DNA of 64,000 nt from a virus, in IMG/VR virus record IMGVR_UViG_3300048927_000250, positions 151,419 through 215,418 of that record; one strand, written 5' to 3'. This document shows, piece after piece, positions 25,572 through 33,283 of this stretch; position 1 is the first letter of the stretch, and each line of letters opens with the position of its first letter. The notes below the pieces were generated by a model. It was not told where the DNA came from. It did not search any database and saw only the letters and a list, made by a program, of their open reading frames with translations. The translations under genes and the position numbers were made by a program.

Positions 25572-25951
25572 TGCAACACCCCTTTGAATCGGTAGACTAT
25601 ACACAGAGAAGGGCCGGTAATCGGTTCAACCTTGTAACTATAGTTCTCGCCAATCGGAAGTTTGTAATGTTCGCTGATACCGTTGACAATGCGTTTCAAC
25701 ACAGACACCCACACGTCGTCGTAGTTACTCCAGGCGTCATGCGGTGAACTGCCCTCCAAAAGCACGCGCATCTGCGTGGTCACCCAACTTACGGCCATTT
25801 GGGCAGCCAACATCGGCGGCATGTCAGGGTCGTCTTTCAGGTATTCCCGGCCGACACCGTCGACCAGGTACGGAAACAGGTTACAATCACAGAGGACCGC
25901 GTTAGGGGTTTCCGTGATGTTGATTTCCGGTACTTTTCTTTTTTTGCTCAT
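25568..25951 (-). CDS. Small accessory protein, helical with a C-terminal strand pair
   Basis: This 127-residue protein starts MSKKRKVPEINI, has helices in the middle and finishes with YSYKVEPITG then LCIVYRFKG, a strand-turn-strand pattern also seen at the ends of several genes upstream. The central VLKRIVNGISEHY resembles the end of the 133-residue protein coded at 47870-48271 (ALKRIVNGIAAHQ). It overlaps both neighbours by 4 bases (ATGA and GTGA). The function is unknown. Confidence 0.65.
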   Translation of the reverse strand: MSKKRKVPEINITETPNAVLCDCNLFPYLVDGVGREYLKDDPDMPPMLAAQMAVSWVTTQMRVLLEGSSPHDAWSNYDDVWVSVLKRIVNGISEHYKLPIGENYSYKVEPITGPSLCIVYRFKGVLQ

Positions 25952-26322
25952 CTGCGAACGTACCTCACCACGATGGTTTGGGCTTTGAACAGAAACTTCC
26001 AGTCTGTCACCACCAGGACGTTTCGAGCGTCATCGGCTGCCACTTCATCCCACTGCTTCCGGAACATGTCAATGATACGGACTTGCGCGTCGTAAAGGAC
26101 CGTACGATACCACTCTTGTTCGCCCCGGTCGCTACTGCACCAGGTACAAGCTGTTTCCCACTCACCGCCCTGATTAGTCAGGGCTTGACGGAGCGCCCCT
26201 CCTAACCAGAGGTCGTAGTTGATGTGACAGCCCATGGGGGCCATCTCTACGACGTCATCGAGGAGCTCAAAGGCGCGCATACATTCAAATATTTGAACGC
26301 CGCTGCTACTTGGCTCTTTCAT
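25948..26322 (-). CDS. Small accessory protein of the early operon
   Basis: The 124-residue product starts at the ATG at 26322, which has GAGGT 5-7 bases upstream. The frame also reaches back to 26346, into the previous gene. It is helical with a Cys-Trp cluster (TACTWCSSDRGEQEW) and ends in two strands, VLVVTDWKFL and QTIVVRYVRR. That layout is shared with neighbours. Its stop overlaps the next start (ATGA). I do not recognise a family. Confidence 0.6.
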   Translation of the reverse strand: MKEPSSSGVQIFECMRAFELLDDVVEMAPMGCHINYDLWLGGALRQALTNQGGEWETACTWCSSDRGEQEWYRTVLYDAQVRIIDMFRKQWDEVAADDARNVLVVTDWKFLFKAQTIVVRYVRR

Positions 26323-26329
26323 AAATACC

Positions 26330-26758
26330 TCAGCGCTCGACAGCAATACTCACGGCAATCCCTACCCCCAGTAACTCCGCCCCCTGTACTTCATAATCCA
26401 TACGGCGGAAGTTGAAGTTAAAGTGGTCAAGGCTACCCAAGAGACCGGGCTCGATTACTGCACACAAATCACATATGGAATTAGCGCGTTCTTCCGAAAG
26501 GTCTTGCAGGTGGTCCATCAAGAAGATTTTCTCGTCACGGTACACATGACGAAGAACTTCCTCGACGGCATCTTGCAGGTCTTCGAACCAACCGCTGTCC
26601 GGTGCTTTCTCGTACGCCATGACAGCTTCGGTTGCCATCTTGATGGCTTCTGAAACAGTGAACTCATCCAGGTACCGGCGGACGAACTCACGTATCTCAC
26701 TGCGCGACAGATTAGTGTCAAAGGAGAACACTTCAACACGATGTAAAAATGAACTCAT
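26330..26758 (-). CDS. Small acidic helical accessory protein
   Basis: The 142-residue product has three or four amphipathic helices rich in Glu and Arg, for example WFEDLQDAVEEVLRHVY, a pair of Cys near 97 and a hydrophobic beta-rich end (AELLGVGIAVSIAVER). GGAGAG precedes the ATG. It lies 10 bases after the preceding gene, in the middle of the ten-gene operon. The function is unknown. Confidence 0.6.
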   Translation of the reverse strand: MSSFLHRVEVFSFDTNLSRSEIREFVRRYLDEFTVSEAIKMATEAVMAYEKAPDSGWFEDLQDAVEEVLRHVYRDEKIFLMDHLQDLSEERANSICDLCAVIEPGLLGSLDHFNFNFRRMDYEVQGAELLGVGIAVSIAVER

Positions 26759-26768
26759 ATACTCTCCG

Positions 26769-27143
26769 TTAAAACGGTTTGTCGCTTTCGTCCCACTCGA
26801 ACGCCTTGACTCGAATACCCGTGCTTGTATAAGAAACGTCTACAATGGTTGCATCGGGATAATGACGTCGGATGACCGCTGTCTTGTACGACTCCCAGAG
26901 AGCCTGGGCGAATCGCTGGACATCGAGGAGTTCAACACTCCCCAAATCATCCAGACGATTACGTACAATTTGAATCTGGTAGGCGATTTCATCCAACCAG
27001 TCTCGATTAGGGTGACGATGAGCATAAAGGAATGAGGACCACGCTACCGTGTGCAAGACGCGGTAGTGTGGGGAACGTAGTAGTCGCTGATGGGTTCTAT
27101 CAACCCGATACGACGATGGTAGGACTATCCGAATGGTTCTCAT
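26769..27143 (-). CDS. Small accessory protein of the early operon
   Basis: The 124-residue product has a basic, aromatic N-terminal half (R, H, Y and W rich), an acidic helix near 55-90 and two closing strands, TIVDVSYTS and GIRVKAFEW. The ATG shares ATGA with the upstream stop, so it is probably translated by re-initiation. No catalytic motif is visible. Confidence 0.6.
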   Translation of the reverse strand: MRTIRIVLPSSYRVDRTHQRLLRSPHYRVLHTVAWSSFLYAHRHPNRDWLDEIAYQIQIVRNRLDDLGSVELLDVQRFAQALWESYKTAVIRRHYPDATIVDVSYTSTGIRVKAFEWDESDKPF

Positions 27144-27556
27144 CGTGGTTCAAACCTCACGACCAGAATCCCTCGGGCGAAGTCAGGGGCGACCCTGACC
27201 TCCTTGATGTCTTGTACTCGGTCCGCGTAATTGTGGGTTTTGTTCCGCAACCATTTGGCCACCTGGTGTATCTCGCGATACACCTTCCCACGAATCTGCT
27301 CCACTTCGGATTCGGTCAGGTTATGACTGTCAATCCTCAGTTGGTCACAAATGGCTTCTTCCACGTAGTCGGCCAATTCGTAATACAGACTCATGCGCAT
27401 ATGGAGCCGGTCCTCGCTTTTCGCAGTGATGAAAGAAGCGAGAACAGCGGCTTTGCAGAACGTCCGGGAGCCGATAAACGATTTCATCGCGTACTCCCCG
27501 ATATCACGGTTACGTATGGCGATGTCAATGAGTTCTATTTCTTGACGTCTAGACAT
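27140..27556 (-). CDS. Small helical accessory protein
   Basis: This 138-residue protein is almost entirely helical and charged, with a long segment (about 70-118) that could pair as a coiled coil. It ends in strands KEVRVAPD and GILVVRFEPR, the same layout as its neighbours. GGGG stands 6 bases before the ATG. It shares ATGA with the next gene. The function is unknown. Confidence 0.6.
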   Translation of the reverse strand: MSRRQEIELIDIAIRNRDIGEYAMKSFIGSRTFCKAAVLASFITAKSEDRLHMRMSLYYELADYVEEAICDQLRIDSHNLTESEVEQIRGKVYREIHQVAKWLRNKTHNYADRVQDIKEVRVAPDFARGILVVRFEPR

Positions 27557-27567
27557 ATAACCCCTGC

Positions 27568-27939
27568 TTATTTCACACGTAAGACAATCGTATCCTTACG
27601 CCGGTTCAAGAATTCCCAACGGCTGACCAGGTGGAAACGCACTTTCCCCGTGTGTCGGTAGATAACCCCTTTTGTAAATGCCTTCGCTTCCGAAAGCATC
27701 TCTTCGGCGTCAACGCGACTCACGTCAAACATCATCAGGTCAGTCACGAAATCCATCTCCCGTTCCGTGAGACCGTACTTATCCGAAGACAAGACCGTAT
27801 CCAGGAACAGGGTGATGTGGGTTTCTAAGTTCAACTGCCCTAACAAGTCGGGAAAGCGTTCCTCTATTACACATTCGTATTTGCTGTACAACCGGTCAAC
27901 GGGAATCAGAATCAATTCGTCGCGGCGGTTACGGCTCAT
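27568..27939 (-). CDS. Small accessory protein of the early operon
   Basis: The 123-residue product starts at the ATG at 27939, within the last codons of the previous gene (11-base overlap). The frame also extends to 28092, wholly inside that gene. The pattern is an N-terminal MSRNRRDELILIPVDRL, acidic helices near 50-85, then strands KVRFHLVSRWEFL and DTIVLRVK. The last strand pair closely resembles those of the genes next to it. No known domain. Confidence 0.6.
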   Translation of the reverse strand: MSRNRRDELILIPVDRLYSKYECVIEERFPDLLGQLNLETHITLFLDTVLSSDKYGLTEREMDFVTDLMMFDVSRVDAEEMLSEAKAFTKGVIYRHTGKVRFHLVSRWEFLNRRKDTIVLRVK

Positions 27940-28405
27940 AGGCGATACCCTTATTAATACAGTACTGCTGGGCCCGCCAATCTCCGAACATTTCCAGAAT
28001 GAACACCTCACGGGAGTCATTGTAGAGTTCGTAGATTTGCCAGCGGCTGTGCAACGAGAATCGGGATGCATGGTCACGGATGCGGTCTTCAATCCGGTAC
28101 ATGATGTCCGACAACGTTATCGACTCCTGGTCTCGAACCGTCCCATCTCGGGTTACCCCTGGGTACGGGTAGTACCCGTCAAACCACTTCTCTATCGCGG
28201 TGTCAACATCCCAGTTGTCAGCCTGGTATTTGACGTTGCGATGACACTCATTCCAGAGAATGTTCAGGAGGGTATCCCGGGTGTCGTCGTAAGTAAGTTT
28301 GTCGCTTTTGAATCGGCGGTCAAAGGCATCGTTTCGTTCGCGCTCATGTATAATCCAGGCATGGAGTAAATCCTGCCATTGGCTCAGGTCTATCTTAAAG
28401 CGCAT
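27929..28405 (-). CDS. Small accessory protein of the early operon
   Basis: The 158-residue product starts at the ATG at 28405, which has GAGGAG 6 to 8 bases upstream. The frame reaches back five codons further without a site. It is charged and aromatic (Asp, Arg, Trp, His), with WQDLLHAWIIHERERNDAF at 10-28 as a likely helix. It ends in a helix-strand element and GIAYEP. One base separates it from the upstream stop. The function is unknown. Confidence 0.6.
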   Translation of the reverse strand: MRFKIDLSQWQDLLHAWIIHERERNDAFDRRFKSDKLTYDDTRDTLLNILWNECHRNVKYQADNWDVDTAIEKWFDGYYPYPGVTRDGTVRDQESITLSDIMYRIEDRIRDHASRFSLHSRWQIYELYNDSREVFILEMFGDWRAQQYCINKGIAYEP

Positions 28406-28406
28406 T

Positions 28407-28862
28407 TTAGTACTCCTCACTGTCGGCGACGTAGAACCACTCGGCTGTCGGTTCCGGGTCTTCCAGGCAGTATGGGCTGATAATGTTTAGAGGTATTAAC
28501 AGTCGGTCAAATGAACGCCACAGTCGTTCGTAACCATGACGTTCAGCACCTCGGCCAGTAAAGCTGTTGGCAAAGGCCTGGAACTCTTGCCACTGTCGTT
28601 CAGGTAAGTCGTTATCGTCACTTTCATGCGAGTCGATAAACAGCTCGTAGAAGTTGGTTTCCCACGCCATTATAAACTGCTCTTCCATTCGTTTGTCCCA
28701 ACGAATTTCCAATGCGTTACGGCGGTAGAATCCTTGCATAGTTACCCAGGTTTCCAGCAAGGACTGATAGACCCATTGAAGGTCGAGGTTAATTGGAGTT
28801 CGGTCTAACGCATTCTGAAGGAAGCGTGGGACATCGAACCTATGTCCAGTAATCACGTACAT
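28407..28862 (-). CDS. Small acidic accessory protein
   Basis: The 151-residue protein starts with a beta segment MYVITGHRFDVPRFL. A Trp- and Glu-rich helical body follows, including WDKRMEEQFIMAWETNFYELF, and the end is acidic (EWFYVADSEEY). GGAGGT stands 2-3 bases before the ATG, which is close spacing. The start lies inside the preceding gene, a 23-base overlap. I do not recognise it. Confidence 0.6.
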   Translation of the reverse strand: MYVITGHRFDVPRFLQNALDRTPINLDLQWVYQSLLETWVTMQGFYRRNALEIRWDKRMEEQFIMAWETNFYELFIDSHESDDNDLPERQWQEFQAFANSFTGRGAERHGYERLWRSFDRLLIPLNIISPYCLEDPEPTAEWFYVADSEEY

Positions 28863-29154
28863 CTACCTCCGTCATGCTCAAGAACCCACAGCTCAACTTC
28901 GGGTCCTTCACTGCGTGGACATACGACGGCAAATGCATGGCGCGTTTACCGTAAATGTTGCGCACTTTCTCGGCCACGAATAACTCCCCGCCGCCGATGG
29001 CTCGATGGTCGAAGCCGTCCACAATCAGGTCGTTGTCCTTAACCAAGATGTACAGCAGGATATCCAGCAGGTTATAATTTTCCCCGTCAATGAGTTCGTA
29101 GCATACCTCTTCTATAAAACTGAGTCGCCCGTGACACTCAACGGTGAATCTCAT
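28840..29154 (-). CDS. First gene of the early operon downstream of phuZ, unknown function
   Basis: The 104-residue product starts with the beta-rich MRFTVECHGRLSF and has a hydrophobic helix NLLDILLYILVK at 28-39. A mixed body with a Gly turn (AIGGGEL) follows. It is the promoter-proximal gene of the ten-gene operon, about 140 bases from a TATATTAT early box, and has GAGAGGC before the ATG. First position implies strong early expression. The function is unknown. Confidence 0.65.
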   Translation of the reverse strand: MRFTVECHGRLSFIEEVCYELIDGENYNLLDILLYILVKDNDLIVDGFDHRAIGGGELFVAEKVRNIYGKRAMHLPSYVHAVKDPKLSCGFLSMTEVDVRDYWT

Positions 29155-29296
29155 GTAACGCCTCTCGGTTCGCCATAATCATCTCCACAACCCTCGCTGA
29201 GCGCTTTAAACTATCCGCCCTATACAAGGTTCCACATAACAGAGAAAACCGCGTAGAATTTAATACAGGCGGTTTCCTGAATTTGTATTCATCTGG

Positions 29297-29304
29297 ATAA
29301 TATA
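29297..29304 (-). promoter_or_regulatory. Early promoter of the ten-gene accessory operon
   Basis: The minus strand reads TATATTAT-CCAG-ATGA, matching the promoter set in all but the last base of the box and the first of the GTGA. It lies within the palindrome GGATAATATATCC, so the plus strand could also use part of it. Confidence 0.6.
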
Positions 29305-29339
29305 TCCTTTAAACTCTGTTAGTTAGGAAAGAAAATAAA

Positions 29340-29565
29340 AGAAGATATTCTGGTTACCTCACCGCTCGCGCTCGTAAGCCGATTGTGTGGGTAACCAGGT
29401 ATCTTGTCGTGCTTGTGGTCCCGTCCAGAGTCAGTCGCTGCAATAGCGCTTCGTCATCGCGGTTAACGCGAGTTCCCCGCTGGGAACTTAATGGCCGCAA
29501 TTAAGCAGCTTGGGTTTTTTGGGGTACCTCTGCACGCAGGTGTTGACCAGACACCCCGCAGCTAT
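29340..29565 (+). ncRNA. Candidate structured non-coding RNA between phuZ and the early operon
   Basis: No good reading frame covers this stretch, yet it folds densely. A 16-bp helix with one bulge joins 29342-29358 to 29390-29405. Small hairpins follow at 29457-29471 (tcgcg/cgcga) and 29471-29488 (agttccc/gggaact). A larger hairpin with cttaat/attaag and outer gct/agc and ccc/ggg pairs ends in T6 at 29515-29520, as an intrinsic terminator on the plus strand would. A further stem, ctgc..ggtgt/acacc..gcag, is at 29530-29561. The plus strand is suggested by the T run. A minus-strand leader RNA is the alternative. Confidence 0.45.
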
Positions 29566-29618
29566 TCCATCCAGAGAACAACTACGTTAGCTTGCATATT
29601 TGTACATATAATAGACTA

Positions 29619-29632
29619 AACCGCTAACGGTT
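29619..29632 (-). terminator. Weak hairpin after phuZ
   Basis: A 5-bp stem (aaccg/cggtt) with a CTAA loop lies 4 bases beyond the phuZ stop and is followed on the minus strand by TAGTCTATTAT. The T tract is poor, so read-through into the structured region is possible. Confidence 0.35.
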
Positions 29633-29635
29633 CTC

Positions 29636-30604
29636 TTACGAAGAGAATTTAAAGCCGTCGTCGTTCAGACCAGCGGTATCCAGCACGTCAACGCTCTCAC
29701 GTTGTTTACGGGCACGGGCCAGCGCTTCGAAGTTGTCCACGGTCTTTTGCAGGCCTGCAATCACACCCGCCAGGTCCTGGGTATAGATGATGAAGTGCAG
29801 GTCGTTCTTTTCAGCTACGCGGCGATACCCTTCACAACCGTATTCAGACGGCAGAGATGGGTTGGCACCGTCCACTGAACCGTGCAGGCTGGCAACCGCC
29901 AGTGGGTATGGCAGCGACTTCGCATGGCTGTAGTCTGGGGTGATGTCCAGTAGCGCAACGCCTGGGCCGTTTTTCACGTTGAAGAAACGGTGTACGTCAG
30001 AGCTGTCGAGACGGTCGTGTTCGCCAGAGTACAGGTCAAGGATAGACAGCAAGCCCAGAACCATCTGTGCATCAACGTCGTTGTCCTGTGCCACAGAACC
30101 GTTATCTTCGTAGAAGACGACCGCAGTGGATTCGTTCTTCTTCGCGATACCGTTCAGGGTCTGCCAGGTATCCATGGTGTTTTTGGTGGTCTGGGAGTTT
30201 TCCGCAGAACCTACCACAAAGAACACGGTTGGTTTTTTCTGGCGCAGCAGTTCTTCAGCCAGTTTCGGTCCAATAACAGAACCGGAACCGCCACCGCCTG
30301 AGAACACCAGAATGTTCAGGTCACCGGCAGGGTGGCTGACCAGCACGTCTGGGATGGCGCGGGCGATGGGGTGATAGTTGGTACTGCGCTCTTTGCCAGA
30401 ACCGTCGGTTGCACCCGGGATGATATAACAGTCTTCATCACGGAAGTTGGAACCGCCGATGGCGCTAAAGTTTGAACGAGAGGTATCGACGAAGTGGGCT
30501 TTCACTTCGGCCAGACCCGCGAGGTTTTTCTTCATCAGCAGGCTGACAATGTTGATACCAGTGCCGCCACAGCCATAGATGGAAACGGTGTTACGTGAGC
30601 TCAT
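29636..30604 (-). CDS. phuZ: Phage tubulin PhuZ
   Basis: The 322-residue protein has the tubulin/FtsZ GTP-binding signature GGGGSGS at 103-109, preceded by the nucleotide-binding GCGGTG at 11-16 and followed by the longer FtsZ/tubulin core. PhuZ forms a bipolar spindle that centres the phage nucleus and carries capsids to it. Its length matches PhuZ proteins (about 315). The C-terminus ends in a short acidic stretch near LNDDGF, as needed for filament contacts. The gene stands alone, transcribed away from the virion-like gene at 30707. No early box of the type seen elsewhere lies upstream. Confidence 0.93.
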   Translation of the reverse strand: MSSRNTVSIYGCGGTGINIVSLLMKKNLAGLAEVKAHFVDTSRSNFSAIGGSNFRDEDCYIIPGATDGSGKERSTNYHPIARAIPDVLVSHPAGDLNILVFSGGGGSGSVIGPKLAEELLRQKKPTVFFVVGSAENSQTTKNTMDTWQTLNGIAKKNESTAVVFYEDNGSVAQDNDVDAQMVLGLLSILDLYSGEHDRLDSSDVHRFFNVKNGPGVALLDITPDYSHAKSLPYPLAVASLHGSVDGANPSLPSEYGCEGYRRVAEKNDLHFIIYTQDLAGVIAGLQKTVDNFEALARARKQRESVDVLDTAGLNDDGFKFSS

Positions 30605-30706
30605 TGTTTTGGGTCCTTAACACAAAGGTTATTCAAAAAGGTTACCAACGTTATACTTCTACACAGTTACTGTGACATACGTACATTTTGAAACGGAGCG
30701 AGCCCA

Positions 30707-31537
30707 ATGAGCGTCATCACGAAACTCATCGCTGATGTCAAAGCGGAAATCCCCCGTCAAGTCCTGGAAATTGCTTTCCTGGGTGACATGGGCCGGGAGA
30801 ACCGTTTTGCCAGCAACCTCGACTTTCAGATTCGCCAGAAGGTCATTGACGCCCGTGTCTGGGTGGACTTAAGCCTTCAAGGTGCTGAAGAAGTCAACAT
30901 CCCTCTGGCGCGTTGCGAAGTTGAGCAAGACGACCAGTACAAGACCATCATACGCATCCCAAAAGAATTGACGGGCGGGCGTATCATCACGCAGGTATTA
31001 GCGTTCAACTATACCATCAACGGCGTGACCGGTATGACCAACAACGGGTATAACAACAACTCGTTTAACATGTCCAACGAAGGAAACTCCCCGCAAATGA
31101 ACTCCGCGGCAAAGATTCTTCGTTCGGCATCCCCGGCACCTATCCTGGGGTCAGCGGCTACCCGTATCGTCGGGGAGAACGTAATTCTCCTGAACGATTA
31201 CATGGGGTCGGTGAAGCAGGGTAATATGACCGTGCGTGTGGGACATGACCCGGAACTGAATACCTTCAAACCAACCAGTGTAAAACAGCTGTCGAAGTTT
31301 GTCGTGTACGCAGTGAAGGCGTATATCTACACCAACAGTGTGATTACGCTGGATATGGGTCATCTGTACGGTGGTAGTGAAATCGGCCGTATCCGTGATA
31401 TCATTGACGGGTATGCGGATTGTAATGAACTGTACAACACCTACTACGATGAAGAAATGATTGCGGTCAACTTCATGAACGATGACACGCGTCACGGGAA
31501 CTTCCTGCGCACCCTCATTGGCGGTGCTGCGTCGTAA
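30707..31537 (+). CDS. Conserved protein, probably virion structural
   Basis: The 276-residue product has a helical N-terminal part, an Asn/Met/Gly-rich flexible segment (about 105-132, with NNGYNNNSFNMSNEGN) and a beta-rich C-terminal part. Low-complexity Asn loops are common in phage structural proteins. It is a lone plus-strand gene with GGAG ahead of the ATG and its own two-way terminator, and codon use is that of an abundant protein. Exact role unknown. Confidence 0.65.
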   Translation: MSVITKLIADVKAEIPRQVLEIAFLGDMGRENRFASNLDFQIRQKVIDARVWVDLSLQGAEEVNIPLARCEVEQDDQYKTIIRIPKELTGGRIITQVLAFNYTINGVTGMTNNGYNNNSFNMSNEGNSPQMNSAAKILRSASPAPILGSAATRIVGENVILLNDYMGSVKQGNMTVRVGHDPELNTFKPTSVKQLSKFVVYAVKAYIYTNSVITLDMGHLYGGSEIGRIRDIIDGYADCNELYNTYYDEEMIAVNFMNDDTRHGNFLRTLIGGAAS

Positions 31538-31547
31538 AGAAAAAAAA

Positions 31548-31570
31548 AGAAGGGGCGCAATGCCCCTTCT
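31548..31570. terminator. Bidirectional intrinsic terminator
   Basis: A 9-bp stem (agaaggggc/gccccttct) is flanked by A8-plus on the left and TTTTTT on the right, between converging genes. Confidence 0.9.
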
Positions 31571-31583
31571 TTTTTGCTGTTTG

Positions 31584-31970
31584 CTACGAAATCCAAGACA
31601 GCGCGATAACCTGTCGCTCAAAGTCTGTTTCCGCCAGGATTTTCTCGACGTCCTCTAACCATTTCAGATAATGTCTCTTGTCAGGGTCATCATCGTCAAG
31701 GGTTGTGATGGCGGTTTGTGCAATACGACGACTTTCCTCCAGCATCTCTTTAGTGAGCCGGTGGTAAGTACACTGGTCCATTCCGTTACAGAGTCCCACC
31801 AGAGTATCGCGAATCACGTAATGTTTGCGATAATAGAACAACTGGTCTTCTTTCCCTGACCCCGTATGGTAATCCACATGACCTTGACCGGGCTTATCGT
31901 CGTGATAGTGTCCTTCATATTCTTCGAAGAACTCCCGGTCGAAACGTTCGATGTCAATATCCAGTCCCAT
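31584..31970 (-). CDS. Small protein of the MGLD family found in phages, unknown function
   Basis: The 128-residue product starts MGLDIDIERFD and later has YYRKHYVIRDTLV. That pairing of MGLD with a YxRKxxxI helix is typical of a widespread phage family of unknown role whose members usually read MGLDMYL followed by YWRKxNxI. The rest is acidic and helical. The ATG shares its last base with the upstream stop (TAATG). It is the last gene of a long operon and ends at a two-way terminator. Confidence 0.6.
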   Translation of the reverse strand: MGLDIDIERFDREFFEEYEGHYHDDKPGQGHVDYHTGSGKEDQLFYYRKHYVIRDTLVGLCNGMDQCTYHRLTKEMLEESRRIAQTAITTLDDDDPDKRHYLKWLEDVEKILAETDFERQVIALSWIS

Positions 31971-32362
31971 TACTGCTCCTTACCAATCAAATTTCTGAAA
32001 CTATTTACCGATATCGACCTGAAAAACTTCTTCAGTGTCTTAAATACACTCGGCACCTTGTCTGCGTACAGGGTGACCTGCATGACATGAAAGTCGATAC
32101 CTTCAGATTCAAACTGAATAGAACGCCCTAATGGTGATAGCGGCTCGTCCGCCATAGCTTCCAGAACTGCCGCCATGTGCGCTTTGATATCTTTGATGCG
32201 CGGGTGAGTCTTGTGGATAATCGCGTAGGCGTCCTTTAATTTACGGGTGTCTTCCGGGAGAATATCACGGCCGGTCAACATGATGCAGACGGGAGAAAAC
32301 TGGACGCCATCCACTTTTAATGTCGTGGCGAGTTCGTCACCCACAAATACCTTCTTACTCAT
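31970..32362 (-). CDS. Small protein of unknown function
   Basis: The product is 130 residues from the ATG at 32362 with GAGG 8 bases upstream. It has a beta-rich start (KVFVGDELATTLKVDGVQF), a helix-rich middle (His and Lys) and a basic C-terminus (KTLKKFFRSISV). The beginning lies inside the previous gene by 8 bases, and the end overlaps the next start by one base. No family is recognised. Confidence 0.6.
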   Translation of the reverse strand: MSKKVFVGDELATTLKVDGVQFSPVCIMLTGRDILPEDTRKLKDAYAIIHKTHPRIKDIKAHMAAVLEAMADEPLSPLGRSIQFESEGIDFHVMQVTLYADKVPSVFKTLKKFFRSISVNSFRNLIGKEQ

Positions 32363-32912
32363 TGTTAACCTCAAACTTTTTAGTGATGTACAACTTCATG
32401 CGTTGAATAACCGCGTCGACGTACTCACGATGGATACTGGCGTCTTCCAGTCCGGCGCGGACGGAGACGACGATGTTATTGATGAGCCAACCGTTTTCTA
32501 ACGCGGTGTCGACGAACTCTACCCAGTTAACGCGACTGTTGCGCTCCAGGATAATTTGCCCGAAGATGACGTCGAACGGCAACCCGTGCGTAGCCTTCAT
32601 TTCGAAAACCAGTTTTCCAGACACCATGGGGTGTTGCTTTTCGAATGCCAGGTGTTTACGGAGAGCCAGTTGGTAGTGCATCTCCTTGTCCAGCTTCTTA
32701 TCGGGGTACAGACGCGCCCAGTCCTTCGTTACGGCGTCGAACGCCACCTGGGGTACCAATGGTCCATTAGAGGAGCGCGGTTGCTTGAGTAGCGCTTCAT
32801 TGATTGGATTAGGGGTACTGGTCTGGCGGCGAGCATCGCTGGTGAGGGGTGGTGCCCACTCGGTGTAGCTGGCTACTGTGCGCTGAAAGCCTTTCGGTTT
32901 ATTCTTCTTCAT
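32355..32912 (-). CDS. Protein with a segment resembling alanyl-tRNA synthetase
   Basis: The 185-residue product starts with a Lys/Pro-rich flexible leader. About residues 98-140 (with VSGKLVFEMKATHGLPFDVI) look like the AlaRS segment around LYDTYGFPLDL and the following E-x-x-V-x-x-x-x-F. The protein is far too short for a synthetase, and the aminoacylation motifs are absent, so at most a fragment or look-alike is present. It lies in the operon of small unknowns, overlapping the upstream gene by 14 bases. Function is unknown. Confidence 0.55.
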   Translation of the reverse strand: MKKNKPKGFQRTVASYTEWAPPLTSDARRQTSTPNPINEALLKQPRSSNGPLVPQVAFDAVTKDWARLYPDKKLDKEMHYQLALRKHLAFEKQHPMVSGKLVFEMKATHGLPFDVIFGQIILERNSRVNWVEFVDTALENGWLINNIVVSVRAGLEDASIHREYVDAVIQRMKLYITKKFEVNNE

Positions 32913-33228
32913 TACCCATCACCTCCGGTTCTACTCCTTCCGGTAAATCGCACGGCTCTAAGTCAGCCGGGTTAATACCGAAGACCCGCTTGTCGAAATC
33001 GAAAGGACGGACATCTAAGTTATACTTCCTGAGGATGGTCACCGTGATGGTCCCGTCTTCCGACAGCGAGTGCAACATCACGCGTTGACCGGTCGTCTTC
33101 AGGCGGTACAATTCATCGCCGACCAGGTTATATTTCTCCGCGATGTCCTGAATAACTTGTGGTCGACCGGTAATCCATTCGTACCAACCCTTCTTCTGTT
33201 CTTCTTCCCAAATTAGCCACTTCGCCAT
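32899..33228 (-). CDS. Small protein of unknown function
   Basis: The product is 109 residues from the ATG at 33228, with GGGAG about 9 bases upstream. The five codons before it contain that site. It has an aromatic N-terminus (MAKWLIWEEEQKKGWYEW), a helix-strand middle and an acidic tail (EGVEPEVMGNEEE) coded over the next start. It follows a terminator and so heads a sub-operon of four genes ending at 31584. Confidence 0.6.
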   Translation of the reverse strand: MAKWLIWEEEQKKGWYEWITGRPQVIQDIAEKYNLVGDELYRLKTTGQRVMLHSLSEDGTITVTILRKYNLDVRPFDFDKRVFGINPADLEPCDLPEGVEPEVMGNEEE

Positions 33229-33257
33229 TTTACTTACTCCCAAAATAAAAAATAGAG

Positions 33258-33275
33258 AAGGGACCGAAGTCCCTT
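33258..33275 (-). terminator. Intrinsic terminator
   Basis: A 7-bp stem (aagggac/gtccctt) with a CGAA loop is followed on the minus strand by CTCTATTTTTTATTTTG. It lies 9 bases after the regulator gene. Confidence 0.85.
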
Positions 33276-33283
33276 GCTCGAGG

